From Siphonodentalium dalli (Eukaryota > Mollusca > Scaphopoda > Gadilida > Siphonodentaliidae): a stretch of 64,000 nucleotides of DNA. Below the pieces are notes generated by a model. The model did no database searches and was not told the origin of the DNA. It saw only the letters and a list, made by a program, of their open reading frames with translations. The stretch is taken from NCBI GenBank assembly GCA_032622095.1, contig CP136066.1, positions 207,164,978-207,228,977 of the forward strand, read 5' to 3'. A program made the translations under genes and the position numbers. Within the stretch, counting starts at the first letter, position 1; each line of letters opens with the position of its first letter. Positions 23,959 through 36,026 of this stretch are shown here, piece by piece.

Positions 23959-24056
23959 CATTCGATATGCATGCATGACGTTACCCTCGACATTCGATAT
24001 GCATGCATGACGTTACCCTCGACATTCGATATGCATGCATGACGTTACCCTCGACA
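23959..24056. repeat. 32-bp tandem repeat, three copies
   Basis: 'cattcgatatgcatgcatga' plus 'cgttaccctcga', an expansion of a single-copy string in the other copies of repeat U. Confidence 0.88.
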
Positions 24057-24099
24057 ATGAAACTTAAATGAAATCATCATCACACCAAATCTGAGTTTA

Positions 24100-24560
24100 G
24101 TTTGGCTGTCATTTGCAGAATGAGGTCCCCAGAGGGTGAATTTAGTGACGCTATTCAGCAATGCGGGCTAGCATCACTAAATTAACCCTCTGGGCACATT
24201 ATTCTGCTTAGGCCTCATCTTCTCTGGAAAGTTTCTTAATTATCAAAGTTCTATTGAAACTTCTTCTCATAGATTCTATTTCTAATTAAGTAGATTCTAT
24301 TTCTAATTTAGTTTAGTTTCTCTATATTCCCAAATTGGCAGACGACACATTGCATAATCAATGTTCACAATGGGTGTACATCACAATATTCACCATTTGG
24401 GAACTTCAAATCTGAGTCTATATGTCTCCCACAGCAGATAAGGCCATGCAGAATGAGGTCCCCAGAGGGTGAATTTAGTGATGCTAGCCCATTACGCGGG
24501 ATAGCATCTCTAAATTCACCCTCTGTGGACCTCATTCTACATATAGCTGGCACACTAAAC
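24100..24560. mobile_element. MITE-C, two arms with core
   Basis: Counterpart of 10090-10690. Confidence 0.72.
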
Positions 24561-24657
24561 TCAGGCTTGCATCACACATGAAAATATCAGAAATGATCAG
24601 TTGATCAAACATGTAATCAACATACTACCATAAAACTGTTTTAAATGAAATTTTACA

Positions 24658-24825
24658 TACAGTAATGTCTAAGTAATCGACTCCTTAATCACAGCAGAAT
24701 TATAGGAAAGCTCTCACTGAGAGCTTTCCGATGAATGGCAACAAGCCATATTTCCGACTAAATCCTGAAAAGTTACCCATAATTCTGTTTTGGTTAGGGA
24801 ATTGATTACTTAGGGCATTACTGTA
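24658..24825. mobile_element. MITE-A, asymmetric copy
   Basis: The left arm lost its inner part; the right arm is complete to 'gggcattactgta'. It lies just past the end of the duplicated segment. Confidence 0.8.
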
Positions 24826-24914
24826 AAATAATGCTGTAATGGTCCATGGAAATTCAGCAAGTCCCCAGAAATTCAGCAAACAACATGGTGAAAATGAAAA
24901 AATGACTCGAGTCA

Positions 24915-25357
24915 TTAAAGGTACTCAATCCAATCAGACGGTCCCCATATCATCAAATTACAACTACAAAATTTCTTCAAAATAAGCTTTAGTTATCAGA
25001 ATCGATTAATTACAACAAAATAAAACTAACCGCTGTCAACTATGGTATAAAATGTCTGAAAACTTGTAATTTATCAACATGTTGTTCAACGAAATATTAT
25101 CACTTGATTATCACAAAATTTGGCCGTATCACCACTTGATTTTAGAGATCCATCTTCACGTGCAATTTTGTTGGTTTGACAAATGTTTTCCAGGTGGAAA
25201 AAAGTACACATCTCGAGAAATAACAGATTTCAAAAATTGATATCTGATCACTCTGAGCTTTGATGGGTGGGTTTCTCGACTCGAATCAAATATTTTTTAT
25301 CCCCGAAGCCAAAGAAATAGTTATTTAGGGGTGTTTAATCGGATAATGCATCTTTAA
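24915..25357. mobile_element. MITE-B (TTAA-flanked)
   Basis: TTAA at both ends; left 'aggtactcaatccaatc', right 'ttaatcggataatgcatct'. Internal 'gaagccaaagaaatag' as in the other copies. Confidence 0.75.
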
Positions 25358-26661
25358 TTCATTATAATTACCATGTTGTTTACATTGTTTGTTGAGCACA
25401 TGAGTGTATTTTGCACTCATCCATGGCTCAAATTTATTCATTTGTTGTATATATTAATATGTTGGGAATAAAAGGAGATGGTCCAATAAAAGGCCGGATT
25501 TATGAAAATATGAAAAACTATGCAGGATGCAAGTCTTAAATATAATGGTTGCTAGACTCGAATTGATTTATTATATTTCTGTAACATGCAGGGATGAGGC
25601 CATTGGTCGATTCGCATATATAAGAGAATGCTTTGGCACAGGCTCCCTAATGAAAGGATTATAATAGATAGATAGATAGATAATTTTGTAATGGCTAAAA
25701 GATGCAAAATTTGCAGACATGAGCATAAGCATATATACAAAAGTGTAAACACAGAGTGTGACATTCATATAGTATAAATATAAAAAGTATAGATATATAA
25801 ATATAACAATAATGCAGCTTGACAGTTCTGTAGAGGGACAAGATAGTGAATAAACCTAGCTTAGTAATGACTACTAAATAGATACTCATACCTGTATATA
25901 TATATACAACATGAAAAATCAACCCGTGCTATCCCACCCTCCTCCCTCAACAGGACTGTCATGTTGCTTAAGAGATACTAGTAATAGAACCAACAGCTCT
26001 TCGCCACCTGCATATACACACTGCTGCCATGTATGGCCGGCTTTAGACTGGCATGTCCATGACCGAAAGATGGAATCCCTAAATACAGGCAGCAGTGACA
26101 ATATATGCAGCTGGCCAAGTACTGTCATCGTACATAGAAAGATAGAGAGGAAAACAGAGTAGTAGAAGAGAAATATACATATGAATACGCTCGTCTGACA
26201 AGTCATGCCATCGATTGCCATCAAGGAGCGCACAGGAAAGCAAGCCAAAGATTGCTTATTTCCACTGTGGTCCTTAATGGTAACCGACCACATGACTGAC
26301 CAGGCCACAGCACAAGTTCTCATAAGGTTGTACGGTATTATTAATAGCATGATTCACACCATTAATAATATACAAAGTCAGATTCCTCAGTACCTAAAAT
26401 TTTATCGAATAATTTCCTGTTTTATTAGGTGATTCCATGTAGCCAAGTTGCAGTTAGGTTCAATATATTTTACATAATTATTCCACAATGTGATTCCTGT
26501 GTAGAAAAAGCTATTGTAACCAAATACCCTAACATGAGGCACAGATAATCTAAAGATTCCAGACCGGAGATTATATTTACAATGAGTGTTCGAAAATTGG
26601 AATCCATCTCTTAGGTATAATAGAACAACATCAACCTCAAGTCTGAATTTACTTTGTCTGA

Positions 26662-26748
26662 CAACAAGCCATATTTCCGACTAAATCCTGAAAAATTACC
26701 CATAATTCTGCTGTGGTTAAGGAGCCGATTATTTAGGGCATTACTGTA
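26662..26748. mobile_element. MITE-A, right arm only
   Basis: Reads 'acaagccatatttccgac' through 'gggcattactgta'. Confidence 0.75.
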
Positions 26749-26930
26749 ACTTGTTCATATAAGACTAAATGTATATAAAAAATTCCTCATTCTGCTTAGG
26801 CCTCATATTCTCGGGAAAGTTTGTGTATTATAAAATTTTATAGAAACTTCTTCACATAGTTTCTATTTCTTTTTTAGTTTAGTTTCTCTTTCTTATGAGA
26901 TAATTTCAATAGCCAAATTATTAAAGGTAC

Positions 26931-27345
26931 TCAATCCAATTAAGCACGCCTAAAATACTATTTCTTTGGCTTCGGGGATAGAAAATAATTTATTCAAGTT
27001 GAGGGACCTACCTATCAACGCTCAGAGTGATCATATATCAATTTTTGAAGTTTTGTTATTTCTATTGTTTCTGGCCCATAAACACGCCGTCAAAAGGATG
27101 GTTCTCAGTCAAAATTGAGTTATTAATACACTTGATTTTAGAGTTATCCATCTTCGTCCGTTTGAATAAGTGTTTCTGGGGAAATTATTAGTACACATCT
27201 CGAGAAAATTACAAAATTCAAAAATCAATATCTAATAACTCAGAGCTTTGATGGATGGGTTCCTCGAATTGAATCAAATATTTTTTACCCCTGAAGCCAA
27301 AGAAATAGTAATTTAGAGGTGCTTAATCGGATTGAGTACATTTAA
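26931..27345. mobile_element. MITE-B (TTAA-flanked)
   Basis: TTAA at both ends; 'aggtactcaatccaattaag' and inverse 'cggattgagtaca'. It is inserted in the AT-rich repeat Q, interrupting the third copy of the composite segment. Confidence 0.8.
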
Positions 27346-27593
27346 AAGGGGAGATATCTTGTTCATATAAGACTACATGTAAATATATATAAAATAATTT
27401 AATTTGTGTATTGTATTTCAATGCTTTTTGTTATGCACTCTGTAATACTTCTATATTATATTTTCAAACAGGTCGCAACATGGGATATTAGTGTTTTGTT
27501 CAATCATTGAAACCCCTAGAGGGATAAATATTTATAAAAAATAAAGCCATCAAAATAAAATATTTGTTTTCTCAGGCAATTACATCTCAATTA

Positions 27594-27674
27594 TGAGATG
27601 CGGGAGAGAGGTTATTTATTTTGAGATGCGGGAGAGAGGTTATTTATTTTGAGATGCGGGAGAGAGGTTATTTA
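27594..27674. repeat. 30-bp tandem repeat, three copies
   Basis: 'gagatgcgggagagaggtta' plus 'tttattttg' within repeat Q. Confidence 0.85.
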
Positions 27675-28061
27675 TCTCATAATCATGAAAGATACTCCAG
27701 AAACAAACAAAAATATGTTTAAATCCAATATTTTTAACAGAAAATATTGAAAACAATTATTTGACAAGACTTTTTAGCTCATCTGAGACAAGTCTCCGGT
27801 GGACCTATAGTCATCGCTCCTCGTCCATCCATCCATCAACAATTCTTTAAACATCTTATCCAGAACCATAAGACATAATGGGTTCATATTTGGTGTAGAT
27901 GTACTCCAGGTGATTACCCACAGTCAGATTTGTTAAAATGAGGTCACCAGGTCAAAAAGTTGCAAAGCCAGGGCCATAACCCTCCCCGAGTCCCTCCATA
28001 GTAATTATTAAAAACGACTTCTTCTCAAGAACCACCAAGCTGATTTAGCTTATATTTGGTA

Positions 28062-28325
28062 CTAGCAGGGTTACCCGGCTTTGCCCAGGTTAAAGTTATG
28101 TGAAACCCTCTGAACACTGTGGACATTTGGTGGGAATAGAGAATACTCTTGCTCTAAGTGTTACATGTATTCTCATAAATTGTATATCCAAATGGCACCA
28201 CAAATGTCATTCTTGTACTTCGATTATAAGTAATGGCTCACATTGTCGTAGTGATCATCATGATCATCATTTTGTTTATCGCGATCAATATCCCACCAAT
28301 AAAGAAGTATTTAATTATTTATTTA
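28062..28325 (-). mobile_element. Helitron 3' end, copy 3
   Basis: 'actagcagggttacccggct' with the same internal 250 bases and the same repeat-H flank. Confidence 0.63.
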
Positions 28326-28819
28326 CCGCTGTGAGTACTTCAGACGTTTTCATTTTTTAAATCGTTCAGTCGACATGTTCGGAATTGATACTTCTTTTTT
28401 TTAAATATTGTTATTGGGATCAAAATGTGAACATCATAAACACATTAGTTCGCAAAAATAAAAGACGATAATTGGGTTTTACATAGATTTGTATAAATCA
28501 ATCTAGTGGGTTAGACTAACATTTTGAGGACACCTGGTTATCATATCTCCATGAAGAATGAAGATACAGATATTTTAAATAAATGGCCAAGTGCCCCTCT
28601 GTTCATGGTACTATACTACCTAATTATTCTCAGTTTAAAAGAAATGTTGCTATATATCAGCTATATGTGTCCGACACAGAGCAAGATTTTAAGTTGTTAA
28701 TGTTAGGCTATGAGTATGTTATAAATAAAATTAAAGAAATCCTCTGCATCGTGCAGATGTACCCTCGCCAGATGCCAGTATTGGAAGAACCTGAAAATTC
28801 ATGTGCTACTGACAGTGTC

Positions 28820-29076
28820 AAGCCTTGAAATAGGGTGTCTGTCATTTGCAGAATGAGGTCCCCAGAGGGTGAATTTAGTGATGCTACCCCACATAGCGGG
28901 CTAGCATCACCAAATTCACCCTCTGGGGACCTCATTCTTCTGAGGTGTATGCAGAATGAGGTCCCCAGAGGGTGAATTTGGTGATGCTAGTTCGCTATGC
29001 GGGGTAGTATCACTAAATTCATCCTCTGGGGACCTCATTCTGCAAATGACAGACACCCTATTTCAAGGCTTGGACA
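28820..29076. mobile_element. MITE-C, doubled short form
   Basis: 'caagccttgaaatagggtgt' to its exact inverse, with four arm blocks in alternating orientation around 'ctgaggtgtatgcagaatg'. Confidence 0.82.
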
Positions 29077-29334
29077 GTGTTTTCTTTTATCTCGGAAGAA
29101 ACTATATTTGGCTACACACTGTAACCACTATTTTTGAACAGGCCTTCTAGTATCTCTTAAATAGAATCATAAATATAATTTTAATGCTTTCTTTTATATA
29201 CCGGTTTTTGCTAGCTCACTGTTTGAATGCCCTGATTCTCGTCCCCAAATAAATATGACAGTTGAGAAAATATAATTGTTCAAGTGACTTAATTCGTTCA
29301 CCATTTGACGAGGTTGTGCAATTTGAATGTCAAA

Positions 29335-30260
29335 AACTCCTTAGAGCGAAACATGGAGATGATTATCTATAACTTTGGTGGATATCAGCGACTGAAACAT
29401 TCTTATCTCCATCCCTGACCCAAACGGCACCAAATGTAACGTCTTTAACCCACATGATTTTATTCTGTGTATCATTGGAGAAGAACATGTATGAATTTGG
29501 TATCTTTGGTCTTGCTGACGGTGACAGCTGACCATACGATTAGATTCCTTGTAACACGGAGAAGAATATTTATCAATATGATGGAAATCGGCACTTAAAA
29601 TATTTTTTATCAATTTTGGTGTTCATCTCCCCCTCCATGTACCCCTGACTTGAACGGCCCTCATTTAATCACACAATTATACTCCTGATATCATGAAGAT
29701 GATTATATATAAGTGTGGTGGTAATCGGTGACTAAGAAATTATTATAAAATTTCTCACCCAAATGGCTCCAATTTGGCATCTTCAAATCACAAGATTAAA
29801 TTCTTCATATCGTGGAGAAGAATGTCTATCAATTTTTACAGCTTTAAGCCACATCATTAGACTTCTGATATCATGGAGTTGATTTTTATATGTGAGTTGG
29901 TAATTGGTGACGAAACATATTCTCATCAAATTACCCATCTCTCATCCAACAGCACCAATTTGGCGTCTTTAATTTCAAACGATTAAACTCCTTGTACCAT
30001 GGAGAAGAATTGTATATCAATTTGGTGCAAACTGGCGCTAAAAATAATTTGATAAATTTTGGTGCCCCTCTCCACTTCTGTGCATCCCTGACTCGAACGG
30101 CGCCACTTTTGACATCTTTAAACCACATCATTAGATTCCTCATATCATGCAGATGATTATGTTCAAGTTTGGTGGAAATCGACAAAAAAAAAAGTTTTGC
30201 TGCCCCTCCATGCCATGGTCGCATCGTCGATGGTTGATTTGTGATGCCCATGGTTCTGCC
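29335..30260. repeat. Diverged tandem region, units of about 150-200 bp
   Basis: 'atcattagattcctcatatc', 'atggagaagaat', 'tttggtggaaatcg' and 'cccctgactcgaacggc' recur with much drift. No coding frame. Confidence 0.6.
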
Positions 30261-30556
30261 TCTAACAACATCAGCGTCACATTAAAAAAAAATCTAACCC
30301 GCACCATTATCTTCCTCGTAAAAAGTTACCACTGTTAGACCCCTTTGATGCCATCTAGATGGTCCCCCAGGCCCCTGGGTAAAAAATAGCAGATATACCA
30401 ACATACATGTATAAGATACCAGTGACAAGGTTCACAAGTCTGATTTTGGGAAAAACACACCCTCTATCATTTTACTAATTGATTATCAAATTTTTTCAAA
30501 TCAGTCACAATATATTTTAGTGTCTTATTGGCCAAGAAATTTCTTTTCTTTACATG

Positions 30557-31238
30557 TACAGTAATGCTCTAAGTAATCGACTCTTTAAAGGTACTCAATC
30601 CGATAAAACTCCTCTCAATTACTATTTCAATGGCTTCGGGGGTCAAAAATATTTGATTCGAGTCGAGGAAGTCACCCATCAAAGCTCAGATTTGTTAGAT
30701 ATCGATTTTAGAAATCTATTATTTTTCATTATCGGGACTACTTTCTGGCCCAGAACACAGTCAAAATTGCGTTATTATTACCACTTGATTTTAGAGTTAT
30801 TCATCCTTGTCTGTTTGAATAGTGTTTTGGTGTACATATCTCGAGCAGGTTACGAAATTGACGGCAATTATTAGTACTCATCTCGAGAAAATAACAAATT
30901 TCAAAAATCAATATCTAATAACTCTGAGCTTTGTTTGATGGGTTCCTCAACTCGAATAAAATATTTTTAACCCCCAAAGCCAAAGAAATAGTAATATAGG
31001 ACCCTCTGATCGGATTGTTGTTGTTGGAATCTGTTGAGATGGGGACCCTCTGTTCGGATTGAGTACCTTTAACCACAGCAGAATTATGGGTAACTTTTCA
31101 CGATTTAGTCGGAAATATGGCTTGTTGCCATTCATCAGAAAGCTCTCCCCGAGAGCTTTCCGATGAATGACTAAATCCTGAAAAGTTACCCATAATTCTG
31201 CTGTGGTTAAAGAGTCGATTACTTGGAGCATTACTGTA
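30557..31238. mobile_element. MITE-A interrupted by a TTAA element
   Basis: Left end 'tacagtaatgctctaagtaa', right end 'ggagcattactgta'. The family's internal 'ccttaacc' site holds the TTAA-type insertion at 30585-31072. The copy itself sits inside the larger inverted-ended element at 30387-31810. Confidence 0.85.
30585..31072. mobile_element. MITE-B (TTAA-flanked), inserted in MITE-A
   Basis: TTAA duplicated at 30585-30588 and 31069-31072. Ends 'aggtactcaatccgat' and inverse. Contains the 'atttcaatggcttcggggg' block shared by other B copies. Confidence 0.85.
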
Positions 31239-32513
31239 TGTTCCATAATATCATATGAAGGGAAATCGAGACATCGTACCGAAAATGTGTAATATCTACT
31301 GGAAATTTGGGAGTAAAATGGGTCGTCAACCTCCCTGTCTGCCAAATATCCTCAATAATTCTAAAAAATTGTCAACTCGGCCAAAATATGCCCCAGTGCA
31401 TGTTGTATGGCAACAATTTTCTTTCCTTTAATATATAACTTGACAAAGTCTATTTAAGCGAAGTCAACATATCGTACGGGGAATTCGCAAGTTCAGCAAT
31501 TTCAGTCGTAATTATTGAATTGGTATCCGTGTATAATCACTACTTACTGGACAGGGAAACTGACAACCACTTTAGTCGGTAGGTTTTGCTAGTTTTTTAT
31601 ATCTCGACTTCCTTCATTTGATAGTACATGTATCGAATTATACATCAAAAGAATGAAAATTTCATGGCCAATTGATAAGACCCAATGAAATATATATTGT
31701 GACTGAGAAGAAAGATTTTGAGAATCTATGAGGAATATCATAGATGTGTTTCCCCAAAATCGGACTAGTGAACCTTGTCACTGTTATATAGTATATATTG
31801 GTATTTATTACATGATCCTACCTTTATTCCATTCAATACACCCATCTATAAAATGTGATATTAAACGTTCGTTTAATAACAGGAAATAGTTGCAGGTGAC
31901 ATTTGACTTCCGGTTAGTCGTCTGTTTAAATCCCGTACACTACGTCTCAATAATACTATGGCTTCCAAAATTTTTCCAACAAACTATAATGAATGAAGAG
32001 TTTGAAAAGTTATGTCATTATATATATGCCATTAAATATGCCAAGAGTCTTTATTTATCTGAGACTATTTCTTTAAGTCACGGGCAAACATTGCATAGTT
32101 ATGTGAAATGTCATCGCTTGCCTTATAGTAGCTGATGTTAGTTTCGCATCAAATTTGTTGATTTAAGTGTGTTTTGTCGAGGTTTTGGATCATGTAATAA
32201 ATAGAATCTACAACTCGTCCCAAGTTTATAGCGGAATTTACAAAACTCGTCCAGTAAATTATGTCTGGACCTCGCCAAAGGCTCCGTCCAAACAAGTCTG
32301 GACTTGTTTTGTAAATTCCGCTATAAATTGGGGACTCTTTGCAGATCCTCTATATCTGGTATTTTCCCCCAGGGCCCTGTGGATGGTCCTCCGTGAATTT
32401 CTACAGAACACAGACAGTTATTCGCAAATGAATATCAAATGATTTTTGGTTATATACTTATTATTGATAAATTTTTCCTGCCCAATATTATTTGATCTGT
32501 TTCTGCATTACAG

Positions 32514-33113
32514 CTCCTTCAAGAGTATATTGATGGCAGCAGTACAGACGACAGAACCCTTTTAGTTGAAGCTTATAAAACAGAACTACCTGCACCCAGG
32601 GAAAAGCCAACTGACCCTCAAATAAAGCCAGAATCTCCTGACACGAATAGCTTCACATTACCACCCATAACTGTCGGTGATGATAAAACCAGGCTTGGAC
32701 CAAAGTCCCTGTGGCTTGGACCTAAACAATCTACATCTCTTTCTGAACCTGTGGTTGCTCCGTCACCTGCGCATCAGCTTATACTACCAAGACCATATAT
32801 TGTTGTAATTCCTCCACAGGCAAGATCACTAGCTCCTGGGGCCTCTGCTGAAGTAATTATAGCAACTCCAAAAACAACGGAAAGCAAGCAAAGAAAATGC
32901 TACAGGAAGCGACGGCTGGCTGAAACTGGGAAAGAACCACGGAAATATACGAAGAAAACAAATGTAATTAGGTGCAGTACGTGCCATGAAGTTATCACAT
33001 CAGAGACCGGGCACGCTATTTATTTTGGAAACAAATACTGTCCACAAATGGGAACATCATTAGATAATTGGAAATCAGCCTTAAAAAAGAAACGTTACAA
33101 AAAAAAGGACTGA
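32514..33113 (+). CDS. Terminal exon of an unrecognised Lys-rich zinc-binding protein (199 aa seen)
   Basis: Acceptor 'gatctgtttctgcattacag', then an open frame of 199 codons (LLQEYIDGSSTDD onward) and a stop. The first 120 residues are Pro/Ser/Thr-rich and look disordered. The last 70 hold a basic stretch, CYRKRRLAETGKEPRKY, followed by CSTCHE and YFGNKYCP (C-x2-C and a later Cys, possibly a small treble-clef or ribbon), then DNWKSALKKKRYKKKD. The motif order 'RKYTKK....C..C....YFG..YCP' resembles a short C-terminal module I remember from uncharacterised invertebrate proteins, some linked to transposons; this is not firm. Upstream exons were not found. A MITE begins 17 bases after the stop. 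Confidence 0.65.
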   Translation, partial: LLQEYIDGSSTDDRTLLVEAYKTELPAPREKPTDPQIKPESPDTNSFTLPPITVGDDKTRLGPKSLWLGPKQSTSLSEPVVAPSPAHQLILPRPYIVVIPPQARSLAPGASAEVIIATPKTTESKQRKCYRKRRLAETGKEPRKYTKKTNVIRCSTCHEVITSETGHAIYFGNKYCPQMGTSLDNWKSALKKKRYKKKD

Positions 33114-33242
33114 TGGAAATGAGGAAAGATACAGTAATGCCCTAAGTAATCGACCCCTTAACCACAGCAGAATTATGGGTAACTTTTCAGGATTTAGTTG
33201 GAAATATGGCTTGTTGCCATTCATCGGAAAGCTCTCCCCGAG

Positions 33243-34324
33243 ATTCGATTCGAAAGTCAAATTCGATTCGAATTTGAGTCGAAATTGCCAACTCGAAATT
33301 TCGAATATACACCGGTGGAAAAGTAGGCTGTTTACGGACATCGATCTTAGCTGTTTTTGTGCCATTTAATTACAGAAAATGATGTATATATGCACCTTAT
33401 AATTCTTATTATATATCGCGATTATATATATTAAATATAAGTATAGCCAGCAATTAGCCACTATATATATAGGACTACTAAATACGCTTGAATTCTAGCT
33501 TTGTACATGGTAGCCAAAAGCTCGGAGATCACCGATGGACCGACAATGCGCGAGAATAATAATAGCTATGAGACTGAGCCGTCTATCCGTCTCAGATTCT
33601 GCATTATGTAGTATAGCTGAGAATTTAAACAACACGTGTTCTCGGCATCGAAAAGTGCATTTTGGCGATGTTTTCTTCTGAAGTTTACTTTCAATTTCTG
33701 AGCGTTCTTTGACATGTCGTCGTTATTCATGTTTATTTTAAACATGATAAAGCTGCAGGTAGTGCAGGGATGTACGTGAGATGAATGCAACCTGGTGTAT
33801 AAATCACAGGCATCTGGGACAATGACCCATCTATGGAATCATCTGTCCAAGAAGCATCCAGCACTACATAAGCAGGCTACCCTGCGACTGTTGTTGCATC
33901 TTCAAGTTTATAACAACGGGTGATTCCGAATGTCGATTTGAAATTTTGCATGTACATGCAAAGTTGCAAACTGTACAAATTTCGCGTGATTTTAGTTCTG
34001 ATAATCCGTTTAGTGGTTATTTATTAATCGTCGTGATGGCTGCATGGACATTTTTTTTAAATCTGCCTTTTTTTCTCGACAATTATCATTTGAAGTTAAT
34101 AGTATTGCAAATGAAAGTTCATCGCCACATTAGTTATGATGGAACTTCGTGCATGTAGTTGATAGAACGTTTCACAAATCGTTTAATCGTTGACAAAACA
34201 TGCCCAATTGAGAATGCAACACACAGATATGATTCGATTCGATATTCGATTCGATATTCGACTCGATTTCCAGAATTTGATTCGATATTCATTCGATCAA
34301 AATCTCCAATTCGCAGGACCCTAC
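33243..34324. mobile_element. 1.08 kb insertion splitting a palindromic MITE
   Basis: Left and right MITE-A halves (33130-33242 and 34325-34430) are interrupted exactly at the palindrome centre 'ccccgag'/'cccgag'. The inserted DNA has 'attcgattcg' repeats at both edges (33243-33300 and 34230-34310) and the BED relic within. Confidence 0.7.
33786..33923 (+). pseudogene. BED-type zinc-finger relic (hAT transposase or ZBED-like)
   Basis: The frame from TGC at 33786 reads CNLVYKSQASGTMTHLWN then HLSKKHPALHKQATLRLL and reaches a stop at 33921. The spacing 'C..(V)...SGTMTHLWNHL..KHP' is that of a BED finger, with the second Cys replaced by Val. It lies inside the 1.08 kb insertion that splits a palindromic MITE, so it probably marks the decayed inserted transposon. 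Confidence 0.55.
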
Positions 34325-34504
34325 CCGAGAGCTTTCCGATGAATGGCAGCAAGGCATATTTCCGATTAAATCCTGAAAAGTTACCCATAATTCTTGTGGT
34401 TAAGGAGTCGATTGTTTAGGGCATTACTGGAAGTGAGGAATGATAGCAAAACCCGATGGAGCCCAGATGGATGTCAACATTCTTCCCTCCAAGCCGGCGA
34501 ATAG

Positions 34505-34930
34505 TGTGTCAGTCATTTGCAGAATGAGGTCCCCAATGTGTGAATTTAGTGATGCTATCCCACACAGCGGGCTATTATCAGCAAATTCACCATATGGAGA
34601 CCTCATTCTGCTTAGGCCTCATCTTCTGGGAAGTATCTATTGTATCAAATTAACATTGGTTTTAGTTACTTTTTCCGTTTCCCTTCTGGGAAGTTTCTTT
34701 ATCCCCTAATTTGCAGAAGATAAAATACATAATCAAGGTGTCCAATGGGTGAACATCACCAACTTCAACTGGGAACTTCATTCTGATCCTAGGTCTACCA
34801 TAGCAGTTGATGGCCTAAGCAGAATGAGGTCCCCAGAGGGTGAATTTAGTGATGCTAGCCCGCTTTGCGGGATGGTGTCACTAAATTCTTCCCTCGGGGG
34901 ACAATGACAAATGACAGGCACGCTATTTGC
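34505..34930. mobile_element. MITE-C, full form
   Basis: Outer arms at 34515-34610 and 34815-34915; the core contains 'ttgcagaagataaaatacat'. Confidence 0.75.
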
Positions 34931-35529
34931 AGGCTGCATGGCTTCCCTCCATTGAATAAATGACAACAAACATCTTTTGCATACTAAGCTGCACGGACAG
35001 GCTCTAGATTTATTCATGTTCATATGTACAGACAAGACCTGACCACCAACAATTTGACATATATATCCCTAGTTGCGACAGCAGACACCCCAGACAGAAA
35101 AAAAACGCCTTCTGACTTTATTTATATTTTCGAACGCGGAAATCTGTGAACCAACCAAACGGGTGCGAACTCTGTCTACAGGAAAGGCGGTGGTTCTTGC
35201 CTTTTACATAACACTCTATGCCAAATACCAAATGTTCAATGCCTGAACTAAAAAATTCATACTTAGAAAGATTTTCATGATATCAAAATCTATATGAAGA
35301 ATATACTGTAAAATATATATCATATTTTAGAAACTTGATGAGGCGACTGCTGTGCTAGGAAAGTGACGACTCGCCCTGAACACGTGACTCTTGGTATCAG
35401 AAACGTATCTCTGATTGGCCTTCACTGTCACATGTTTGATAAACAACTCCAATTGCCCTAGCCATTTATTAACCTCGTATCGTACAAGACAAATGTTTTT
35501 CGCTATACTGCGAAAGTGGAAAAACTATA

Positions 35530-35702
35530 CCGCTGCACGCCTCATTTTGCACTGTCCCTACATGCCGATACTATATACACGCCTGCTTCACATTAATAGT
35601 ACTGGTCTATTGTATACTTATTAGTACTATTAACGTGAAGCAGGCGTGTGTATAGCATCAGCATATAGGGGCAGTTTGAAAGGGGGCGGGCAGTGGAGCG
35701 TG
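35530..35702. repeat. Imperfect inverted repeat
   Basis: Arms contain 'acgcctgcttcacattaata' and its near-inverse ('aacgtgaagcaggcgtgt'), about 70 bases each with a short spacer. No other copy seen; the family is unknown. Confidence 0.65.
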
Positions 35703-35867
35703 TTAAGGGCCCCTGTGTCCTAGACTAAGTCCTCTCGATCCACCGCAGTTTGGGGCATCGGTTGGGATGATGCTGTGTTGGACCATTATGACCAGAATCG
35801 TGAGTCGGAGTTAACTTGCTTGCATGTCTTCGGATTAGGTCAAATGGAAGCTTTGTGTAAATGAATA

Positions 35868-36026
35868 TACAGTAATGCCCTAAGTAATCGACTCCTTAAC
35901 CACAGCAGAATTATGGGTAACTTTTCAGGATTTAGTCGGAAATATGGCAACAAGCCATATTTCTGACTAAATCCTGAAAAGTTACCCATAATTCTGCTGT
36001 GGTTAAGAAGTCGATTACTTAGGGCA
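35868..36026. mobile_element. MITE-A, short variant
   Basis: Palindrome from 'tacagtaatgccctaagtaa' to 'ttacttagggca'; the last few bases of the right end are replaced. Confidence 0.82.

Larger units (their letters stand above)
30387..31810. mobile_element. Element N with about 80-bp inverted ends, host of the nested MITEs
   Basis: The left arm (30387-30472, with 'cagtgacaaggttcac') returns inverted at 31731-31810. Weaker inverted similarity continues outside, around 30355-30386 and 32340-32395 ('aggcccctggg'/'cccagggccctg'), so the element may be larger. Confidence 0.65.
33130..34430. mobile_element. MITE-A split by a 1.08 kb insertion
   Basis: Outer arms intact: 33130-33242 and 34325-34430. 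The left end starts 17 bases after the stop of the 32514 exon. Confidence 0.82.
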
